From Phoebastria nigripes (taxonomy: Eukaryota; Chordata; Aves; Procellariiformes; Diomedeidae): a stretch of DNA of 64,000 nucleotides. Positions within the stretch are counted from its first letter, which is position 1; the number at the start of each line of letters is the position of its first letter. The translations under genes and the position numbers were made by a program. The stretch is from NCBI GenBank assembly GCA_035582835.1, contig JAYKAV010000289.1:984170-1048169 (forward strand), in the 5' to 3' direction. This document shows positions 55,801 through 64,000 of this stretch, one piece after another. Under the pieces are notes generated by a model that worked only from the letters and a program-made list of their open reading frames with translations, did not search any database and had not been told where the DNA came from.

Positions 55801-58800
55801 TAGGAACTGGGTCACGGCTTGCAATCAGGGTTGTGCCACTGCTGAGAGAGACACGCTGACCCACACTGACTTCTCACGGGCTGAGCACCAGTATTGACAT
55901 TTACAGCTTGGTAGAATGAGGCTCAAGATTTGGCGAAATCTCTTGTAGTTAACCTCAACAGGTGGCCAAGAGCTCAGTGCATCTCTCTCCATTACATGCT
56001 TGATGACAGTGGCATTTTCTTTCTTTGCTGCTGTGACATGTTGGATGAATGTTGCCAGGATTTCATATATACTCACAGGTTATGGTTATACTCTCCTTAA
56101 GAGATCGTGTGCTGGGTGGGGAACTCCAGCATACTTGTCTGGGGTTTTGGGGAGGTATCATGGTAGAAGAAATATATAGGGAGAAACTGTGCCAGGATGG
56201 CTTGAGAATATAGTACTGAGCAATATGGATGGAGAAATTTGGGTGGCAGAGAGAAAAGAAAGTAATGCCTAACAGGCTCTGCCAACAGTTTCCAGTGCTA
56301 CTGAACTTGCTGGTTGAAGTCAGCAGCAAAATACCTGGCAACTGGTTTGCTTTCTAGCCACTATCAAGGAACGTAGGCTAGAAGGGAAACAAAGCCACCA
56401 TTTCTCAAGTCTCAGGAAGAAAAAAAAAATCCCAGCATATGTGTTACTATGCAGAAGTCTTGGCACCGATTGCTTCTTCCCAAAGGGGATGTGAACACCT
56501 TGCCATTTGGGAGCTGAGACAAGCTTGATGAACTCAAAGAAAGCTCATAATTCTGGGGACCCTTGAAGAGCATCAAGACTCACAGACTTTCTCCCCAAAG
56601 CTGAGTTGTGGCTTTGTGTCCCCTTGAGTCTAATTCCCACCTTGTCCTTTGTCTTCCGACTGAGAAAATCCTGCAGCCTGGTCAGCTCTAGGACCGTGAG
56701 ACTGAGCTCCTCCAGGACTTCCTGATGCCTCAGCTGCTCAAGAGGGAGATGAAAAGTCTGTGCTAATTCTTCGGAAAGTTGCAGTGAAAAAAAGTTAGAG
56801 TAAAGGGCAGCAAAGTAAACATGTTGGGATACAAATGGAAAATGCACGGAGAAGGAGGGAAGGCTTGTTGTTGTTGGCTCCTGTCCCAAAGTGAGATACA
56901 CCAGTTTGTAATTTTTAAAAGGATCCCATCTGGACTACTTTAAGCAGCTGCCAAGTGCAGGCGTCTGCTCCAAGCAAGGCCTCTTCGAGGAGCTGTAAAC
57001 GTATTAAATGCGGTGGAGTAGCTGGCTGGTATGGCACAAGGGAGCTGGATTCCACAATAATGCCTCTCACCAAGCTGCTTTCTTCTCTGGAAGAGGGAAG
57101 ACCTTCCCCACAATTATATATCCTCCTCCTTCAGCACAGCTAAGTTTACCATGTTGTTTAAAGCTCACAGAGCAGTCACGGTCCCATTTTCGTTTCCTCT
57201 TCATTTCTCAGATTCAGGCTTCCATTTTCATGTTCGCACGCGTGTGCAAAGTTACAGATGTCCAGAGGGAAGGAATTTGTCTGTCCTTAGTCTGGGATCC
57301 AGGCAACTCTTAGGAGATAAGAAGGAAGGATGGATAAGAAAACTTAGATGCAAGACTTTTGTGGAGCACCTGCAGGAAACGGTGCTGGAGGCTCAGCATG
57401 CGATGCTGTGCTCTCCTTGTTCAGCTGGAGCTGCTCCCCAGCAAGGTGCCAGCAGACCTGCTGACCATCCAGGAAGATGTGAGTGAGATCTGGCTGTCAA
57501 TGGTCATTAACGGATCTGACTGTTCTCAGCAGGATGCAATAGATGCTTTGGTGTCTTTGTCAGGCTTCAGCTTGGATACTTGCATGTAGAATTCATTTTA
57601 TCATCAGCGTTGCTGTGCTCTGATGACACAAGATCTGTGTTATCTCTGAGGGAGTGCTCTTCTAGTGTCCATTTGCAGAATAATATTTTGTTGGTGAAGG
57701 GGATAGTGCTTCACTGAGCGCTTCAGATTAATAATTTGGGGATCATTTACTACTGAAACGATGGGAGCTTTCAAGAAGATGGCAACTTTCAATGTTTTAA
57801 AATAAAAAAACAGCTGCAATTTAAACCACAGAGGTACATATCTGCACATCTCTTACTCCTTCTGCTATAAGGTCGATGGCTGATCTTGCTTTTGGTAGTC
57901 ACGACTCACAACTTTTTGCCAGGATCCTCAAGTTTCAACAGTGGGACTGTGAGAAACCTCTGGCCAGGCTCTCAACTGACAATGTGCTTGGTCGTGAGCT
58001 CTCACATTATTATCCTGGTCTGGTTGTGCTTGGTTAACACTTGCTACTTCCCGCATGGCCACTCAGCAGAATACACTTGAGGAGGAATGCTGCTGAAGTC
58101 TGGAAGAGCAAGAGGTGCAGCTTGGGAAGCGGATGGGGCAGCGTTAGAAAGGCTGGGGGTGGAGAGGAAATTCAGCAAGGCAGCGATGGAGATGCGGAGC
58201 AGCAGGAGCATCACCAGCTGTTCCTCCACGGATGTGTTTCAGCAGCAGGAAATGAGAGAAAAAGCAGCATGACCATTGTTCATCCCCAAAGCAAAATTTC
58301 TGTGGCATGTGAATATCTTAGTGGAACACAACAGTTCACCCTGCCCCACTGACTCCCGGCCACCAGCACAGAGATTCACTGCTGCACAGGGAGTCTCCAG
58401 GCAGAGCACGGAGAGCAGCGTGAACAGGGTGTCCTGACACCCAGGAGCCTGAGCTGAAAGGACACATTCAAAGCCCCAGCAAAGACAAGCCCTTGGGACC
58501 TCTGTCTCACAAACTCCTTTTATAAGCAATGAAGCTCCTGCTTGCACACGTACAGCTGCAATCACACCTGGGTGCAGAGGGAAAGCCGAAAGCTCTCTCA
58601 GCGATGGGGAGTGGAAAATGAGCGAAAAGAGTTCACGCGCCTTTCCTCTTCATGGGGACCCCACGACTGACCGGTCCCAATTACCATCACTTCACTTCCC
58701 ACACCGAGGGAGGGAGCATCGCTGCCGCTACTGAAGGCACGTGAGGGGCTCCAGCGGCACTGCGAGTACAGCCAACGCCAGCTGGGCCGTCCTCGGAGCG

Positions 58801-61659
58801 CGGAGCAGCCAGCTCTGCCGACAGGAAACCATTAAAGCGTGAGTCACTTCTCCAGCCTGAACTGGTTACAGCCGTGCTGACTCAGCAAAAGGGGGAAAAC
58901 ACAAGGGGAGGGCTGCCATGGAAAGAGGGCTCTGACTCAGGCCAGCCACGGCAAGGGGGCTTGGCAAGGGGTGGGGGGGGAGACGAGTGAGATAAGGGGG
59001 TGGCAGGCGATGAGAAAAATGGAGCAAGGGCAATGGAGAGGAGACCAGTTCTGCCTCGCTTACAACACGCTATCGGTTGATTTAAGCACAGATGGGCAGC
59101 TTGCTGAAGATCAGCTAGTTTGTGCAGGGTGTTATTCTGACTTGATCACAGAAAGCTACCGGTCTGATTTCTTTTGGCTTGGGGATTGAGCAGAATTTTT
59201 GCGGATGCAGGAAAAACGTATCCCCAGAACGCATGCTGGCTGGCTCAGCCAACGGCGCAAGGGCATGTGGTGTCTGGAAAGCACGTGCTAATGTCCCGGC
59301 ACTGATTTGCAGAAGTAAAGCTGCAGCAGGAGTTAAGTAGGTGGCCGTGCTGTAGAGGAGGCACCTCTGCCTCTGCTGCAGGTAGAGGAGGAGAGCGCAG
59401 ATGCATGGGTGTTACGGCAGTGGGGCAATCGTCTCTATGTCAGCTCAGCTTCCATGCCAATGGAAGACGAGCTGGTTAAACTCTGCGAACTTACCTTTTC
59501 CCCCTTTGGCCCTGGTGGTCCAATTGGCCCTGGTGGTCCTGCATGTCCCTGTGGAGAGCAGACAGCATGTGAGGAGACAGGAAAGAGCTGTTTGACTGAA
59601 GGTCCTCCCTGGTTTCCTGCATCCCAGCTTTGGAGGGACACATGGGTGATGGCAGAGATGAACCAAATGCATTTGGAGAAGTTGTGATGGTGCAAATGGA
59701 GATTAGAGAAGGAACTAAACTGAACTCAAGATCAGAAATAAATCATAGTTTAAGAACGATTTTGCATCCTGGAGTGGCAGTTTTGTTGCATTTGAGAACA
59801 GATAGAAGCTGGAGGATGAAAATAAANTCCTTACCTGGTAACCCTTTAAGCCAGGTTCCCCTTGAGTGCCCATCCTTCCCGGAGCACCCTGGAGAGGCAA
59901 GCACAGAAAGCACCATGAGAGCAGCCCACGGGTATTACCCCACAAGAAGAGGATGCACTGGGCTATGCAAAGCAAAGCTCAGCACCAGATGGGAGTGCGG
60001 CCACCCGTTCTCCTGGCCACCGGTGAGCTTTGCTGCAGCCATCTGAAATTCTCTTGCTTGGCTTTAACCTCTTACACATGGAGAGTGATGCTAGGAGTCC
60101 ATTCTAAGTCTTTGCCAGCCTGTAGCAATAGGTTCCCCACCTCATTCAGATTTGCTACCAGAAATGGCTGCATAGTGTGGGCTCTTCATCTGCCCTTCTC
60201 GATGTCTTTATATCCAAATAAGCTTTGTGCTAGAAAGTCCACCAGTGAGACCATTATCATGCATGACCTAATCCTAAACTGTTGGGAGGAAACCTTTCGG
60301 TGTGGGTTCTGAGGCCAAGAAAGGAGTTTTCTGGGTTGTGATGAGGGCACTCCAAGAGCTGTTTATTGCATCTTTAGCAGACTGAACAAAAGGGTTTAAA
60401 TCAGATCATCAGATTAAAGTGAATTGCAAACTTTCCATATAATCTCATTTAGCATGGAAGAAAGCCCTTTCCACAAGACAGAGATGTGTTCAGTCCAATA
60501 GACTGCTGCTCAGATATTGCTTTGTTTCCTTGTGAAATAATCCATGGAGGCTTTGCTAAAGAATATGAAGGAAGTATATATGGGGAGGCCATAATTTTTA
60601 GTGCAGGAAAATACTATCAGCAGAACCGTTACTCCATCACTCATTTGCTACTGTTCTGAAACATCACCGTGATTCCTGGTTCATAAATAACTCCTGCTTT
60701 TTCACTACGTTCTACCAAATATAGTGCAAGAGGTTTCCTTACCAGCCTGCAATGCATGAGGAGGTACTTATTACTTACTGCTGCTGTCCCAATGCATTTG
60801 TCTCATGTGCCTAAAGCAAATTAACTTTCTTCCCCCTCCGCCATACTATTGTTCTCTCTGAAAGCCTCACCTTCAGTCCCCAACTCAAACCCTTTCCCAT
60901 GCTATATTTCTTTTTGCTGCAAGTGTTTTAGATAAGTAGATCAAGAGTGGGTGTAGAAACAGGGCAGAAGTCCAAGGCAGAGTTCCTTATAACAACACAG
61001 TTTGACTTGGAAGCAGCTCTTGCCATGAGTGTGCAGTCTCAAAGGGAAAGATCTTAGCAAAAAATAGCTTATCAGCTCACTCCCTTCTCAAGAAAAATCC
61101 CCAATATTTCAGCCCATGTGGGGAGCTGTGAAGAACCGCCACGATGCAACGTGAGCTGGGTTCACGGGGCACCAACACAACCACCACTATGGAGTCTCTC
61201 CTGTGCTGCTCAGAGCAAGTGTGAAGCTGTTCTGGTCAATTAAACCCATCTAACATCGTTTCACTTTCTGTGCTCTGAAGCCTCTGTTGGGCTCTCTGCT
61301 TCATTCAGGCCTATGCCCACCACTGCTAGTCATGTTTCTGCGTGTTGTGTTCAACCATTTGCAGAGCTCTTCTCACCATAGGTCCCAGGGTACCTCGGGA
61401 TCCTTTAGGGCCTTGGTTCCCCTTCGGCCCCTCCTTCCCTGGAGATCCTGTCTCGCCGAGCTGCCCCTGGTAGCCCTTGCTGCCCTGCAGAACAAAAGCA
61501 CTGACATTAATGTAGGACAAAACTGCTTCTACAGATAAAAATCAAAGATGAGCAAAGAAAGGGAGATCCAGAGGAGGAGACGTTATCAACAGGCAATGTT
61601 CTTACCTTCTGGCCAGGCTTGCCCTTTTCCCCCTGTTTTCCTGGTTTCCCTTCTGGTCC
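38229..61659 (-). CDS. COL27A1: COL27A1, collagen alpha-1(XXVII), 3' portion: 24 exons (5' end outside window)
   Basis: A fibrillar collagen of cartilage matrix. Exons in transcription order: 61659-61606, 61484-61377, 59888-59835, 59548-59495, 54051-53995, 53836-53783, 52819-52766, 51315-51262, 49712-49659, 49583-49476, 49082-48975, 47479-47372, 45071-45018, 44420-44358, 43868-43815, 43075-43040, 41949-41932, 41536-41501, 41167-41141, 40898-40833, 40416-40248, 40077-39968, 39183-38965, 38375-38229. They join in frame to 621 codons plus stop. The first 19 encode Gly-X-Y repeats, mostly 54 or 108 bp and each starting with Gly. The last five encode the fibrillar C-propeptide ending [10 protein letters not shown]. 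Wording such as [18 protein letters not shown] and [16 protein letters not shown] matches type XXVII as I remember it rather than types I-III, V, XI or XXIV. One n lies in the 39183-38965 exon. Exons before 61659 must lie beyond 64000. Confidence 0.96.
41957..41980 (+). repeat. 24-bp poly(A), poly(T) polypyrimidine tract on the sense strand of COL27A1
   Basis: Read on the gene strand this is 24 T followed by CCTGCAG and the 18-bp exon, so the homopolymer is the polypyrimidine tract of that acceptor. Length changes here are likely between individuals. Confidence 0.92.
41981..43039. other. COL27A1 intron with alternating purine-pyrimidine tract
   Basis: Intron of about 1.1 kb without recognisable genes. 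At 42836-42898 it has an impure GT/AC-rich stretch of mostly alternating purines and pyrimidines (TGTGTGCGCACATACGTGTG and similar), a type of sequence able to adopt Z-DNA. Confidence 0.5.
45905..46130 (-). mobile_element. Old CR1-like (L3/CR1_Mam-type) LINE remnant, antisense
   Basis: Plus-strand wording such as CAGAGATGGAAAAGG, GGGGTTTCCACCACCTC, AAGGCTGTTCCAGAGTC and TTAGGAAGTTTTTCCTG in this order matches the antisense of ancient amniote CR1/L3 3' regions as I remember them. It is too decayed for a subfamily call and lacks terminal repeats. It lies in the 45.1-47.4 kb intron of COL27A1, where I see nothing else. Confidence 0.45.
48803..48826 (+). repeat. GATG tetranucleotide repeat, six copies
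   Basis: Perfect (GATG)6 in the COL27A1 intron between the 49082-48975 and 47479-47372 exons. Confidence 0.95.
49713..51261. other. COL27A1 intron, nothing recognised
   Basis: A 1.5-kb AT-rich intron with no repeat or exon that I can support. The open frames on both strands have no recognisable similarity and are not in Gly-X-Y register. Confidence 0.5.
51316..52765. other. COL27A1 intron, nothing recognised
   Basis: A 1.45-kb intron with one n near 51772. No further Gly-X-Y exon was found, and the flanking exons join in register without one. Confidence 0.5.
54914..55384 (+). mobile_element. CR1 LINE, 3' end, copy 2, in a COL27A1 intron
   Basis: Same 3' CR1 region and same orientation as the copy at 34.5 kb, ending in ATTCTATCATTCTATGATTCTATG, given here only as its terminal octamer pattern. 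It lies antisense to COL27A1 in the 54052-59494 intron. It carries a cluster of six n between 55048 and 55119, which may reflect collapsed or poorly resolved reads among similar copies. Confidence 0.93.
55385..59494. other. Rest of the largest COL27A1 intron
   Basis: No collagen exon is needed here, because the exons at 59548-59495 and 54051-53995 join in register. Several frames of 80-118 codons occur on both strands (for example 56545-56901 minus, with a leucine- and glutamate-rich helical look), but they are separated by stops and frameshifts and match no family that I recognise. They could be remnants of an old retroposed gene or chance. GC content rises at 58.6-59.0 kb. Confidence 0.4.
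59889..61376. other. COL27A1 intron, nothing recognised
   Basis: A 1.5-kb intron with no repeat or exon that I can support. GAPGRMG follows GTLGPM in register, so no exon is missing. Confidence 0.5.
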
Positions 61660-64000
61660 CTAGGAGAGCAAAAAAAGCTGTTGGAATGGGAAAACAAAGA
61701 AGTCCCATCCCAACCAGCCACTCCCAGCTCACTTCCCTGGTACGCTCAACCCTGACAGCATCCTCACCCATCCTATCCTCACCCCACGGGAGCCAACAAG
61801 GAGGCTAGGAAGTCATGCAGGTAGGGCCACAATTCACAGGTACTACAGCTGGAGTATGGCTGAGTTTGTTCTTGAGCTGCTCCAACACATGGAGGAGAAG
61901 GAAACCTCATTGCTTAAAGGTGGAAAGGTCTCTGTGCCCAGGTAACTATAGGGCAACATGGCTGAAAGGTGATATTTTTCATCTTCAGATCACATGTCAA
62001 AGACAGGCAGGTGATGGAAAACCGCCATCTGATGTGTCCATCTGTCCTCAAGGATGCAAAAGAGGGATCTCAGAAGTGCTCCTTGAAGACAGCACCCACT
62101 GAACTGAAAAATGGTACCTACCCAGCCACTGCTACAGAAAGGGCTGAAATGTGGAAAACACATTTACCCTGGCCCCCACAAAATGTTTCCTCTGGTCTGC
62201 AGATGGAGCTGCCATTTCTGCACCACCACTTTACAGAGTTGTATCTTTCACCATCAACTACGGCACTGAATTGGATATCAATACTTGTTATATGGTTTTA
62301 GGATACCAGCAGTGGAACCATTGCCTCAACAGCAATTCTCCTTATTTTTACGTTGTAAAAACAGGCAGTGGTTTCATTTTCTATCTACCTGCCATGCACA
62401 GCTTTCTGCTCACAGTGCAAAAACCTTCCCTCTATTTGTATTATTATTACTGCAACACACAGCACACAGAAATCACAATATACTCATCAGGCATCTAGAA
62501 ATGGAGTGGGATGCAAAACTTCAGGTGGGAGCCACAGCAATGAGAGACAGAAATGCTGGCTTGCTTTGTGCATCTAGCGTGGGTGCCTCACAGGCAGCAG
62601 AACCTGCCGCCCCTCCTTGCACGCACACAGCAGAAATTAGCTGTGATGAGCAACTAAGTATAGCACACTCTCCTTAGGGAGCCCAGGGAGTTCATTTTTT
62701 CAGTGTTTGACCCCGTTGGCTGCAAGGCAGACAACATATTTTGGATTTGACAGGAAGAAGCAGAAGTATCACTGAAGAAAATAACTCATGCTTTTTGGCA
62801 ATCGNGACAAACTTTTCAACAGCATCTACACACGAGCACGGCATCTCTCCCTCTGCTCTCCCGCCTCCCAGTTGAGAAGGTATAATTTTCACCACCATTG
62901 ACGTTGCAGTCTCAGCTGAACAAAAGCAACTTATAAAGCTAGCCGTATCAGAGGGTTTTCACTCTGATCTGAAACATGGGCCTCAAGTGCCTGCTCTTAA
63001 CACAAAGGAGCAATTCAGACTTATTGTAGCCCTAAAGAATTGTGCCAGTTCTTCACTTCCNCAAAGGGAATAGCTCCATTTTACCTAAGTCAAACATTTC
63101 AAGAGCCTACCTTGCCAACACTATTAGAGCTTCACAAAGGACAGGTCCCTGCTGAGGAGTACACGAGTCCTGTTCTGTTGTCTCTTCCATACTGCTCAGG
63201 GTTTTTGTTTGCTATTTTTTGCTGCCACTTTCCAAGAGATCACTTTTGGAATTATTTTCCCACAGACGCTGAGCAGCTGCAATACACGATGAAACGTGGG
63301 TGCCAAGCCTCCAGCATCACCCACGTGATTTACACTTTTGACAGGAGTACAGAGAAATCCTCAGCAATGAAAGAATCAGCCTGGGAAATGGCCATCCCCA
63401 TCCAGCTCTGCAGCTAGCTCACCACTGGATCTGGTACCAGGTCCCTCAACTTCCCCACATATCAGTCGTGATGTGTGTAGTGAAGCAGCAATAACGCTCC
63501 AGACCCTGTTCTGCAGCAATACTGTGATGCTCAGTGGCTTGAAAATTTGGAGAGTGAATAGTGGAATCACTCACAAAAGTTTACTGTCAAAACAAGACAT
63601 GAACGAATAAAGACACGACTGGGATTTCTAATTAGTTGCATAGTGTTTTTCCATCGGTCTCCCTGGACTGTGCACTAAGATCTTTTGGAAGCACGGGCAA
63701 TAGAGGTTTCTTGCAAACGGGAGAAAGCCCATTTTAAGCGAAATCTGTTCCTGGCCCCAGTGATGGCCAAGCCCTTGATCTTCTCCAGCAGAGTCATTTT
63801 GCACACTCAGATGTGCTCCCGAATTGCTGTGCTGTAACAGCTCTTGAAACAAATACTTCCATGTTACGGTTCCATCCCCAGGACGAGGATGTGTTACACT
63901 GTCTGTAAAAAATGCAGACACCAGTGCATTGATGAGATGTACCCTTTTATCATTGTGCAGGGCAGATNGACCCTGTTCACGGGAGAGGTCACGAGGATCT
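61660..64000. other. COL27A1 intron running off the window
   Basis: No Gly-X-Y exon with splice sites was found on the minus strand, so this is most likely one intron whose upstream exon lies beyond the window. No mobile element was recognised. Confidence 0.5.

Noticed and set aside
61660..64000. Further COL27A1 Gly-X-Y exons
   Set aside because: Possible donor-like sites near 62110, 62165 and 63107 are not preceded by Gly-X-Y codons on the minus strand.

Overview
The window reads as vertebrate nuclear DNA, almost certainly from a bird. Genes are split by GT-AG introns. Two CR1 LINE 3' ends carry the avian-type terminal ATTCTATG-like repeats. Three recognisable loci have their closest remembered relatives in the amniote genes SLC25A25, ORM1 (alpha-1-acid glycoprotein, the bird ovoglycoprotein family) and COL27A1. 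The sequence is a draft: about 35 single n positions and one 434-bp gap (35883-36316).

Layout. 1-12.6 kb: no recognisable coding gene, one probable solo LTR (4192-5105), a GC-rich patch near 6.1-6.4 kb and a 31-bp poly(A). 12.84-20.45 kb, plus strand: a complete ten-exon SLC25A25 (469 codons plus stop) with a 36-nt in-frame cassette exon in intron 3 and a long AU-rich 3' UTR. 22.9-26.6 kb: no gene, with a CTGCCC hexamer array. 26.58-33.83 kb, minus strand: two tandem six-exon ORM-type lipocalin genes with identical intron phases (0,2,1,1,0). The right-hand copy (ORM-A) looks canonical, with a TATA box, liver-type promoter motifs and AATAAA. The left-hand copy (ORM-B) is diverged and has two extra cysteines. 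34-36.6 kb: a CR1 copy and the gap. 36.6-64 kb, minus strand: the 3' portion of COL27A1 (24 exons, 621 codons plus stop), covering the C-terminal part of the triple helix and the whole fibrillar C-propeptide. A second CR1 copy and an old CR1-like remnant lie in its introns.

The genes do not form a functional pathway. SLC25A25 is a Ca2+-regulated mitochondrial ATP-Mg/phosphate carrier, the ORM genes encode secreted plasma or egg-white lipocalins, and COL27A1 is a cartilage fibrillar collagen. COL27A1 followed by ORM in the same direction matches the human 9q32 order. SLC25A25 lies far away at 9q34 in human, so its tail-to-tail position beside ORM marks a rearrangement between the lineages.

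I found no evidence of a wholly new biological system. The most notable items are the diverged ORM-B, the conserved-looking SLC25A25 cassette exon next to an EF-hand, a weak last donor in ORM-A, a 24-nt poly(T) forming the polypyrimidine tract of an 18-nt collagen exon, and two near-identical CR1 copies bracketing the COL27A1 3' end.
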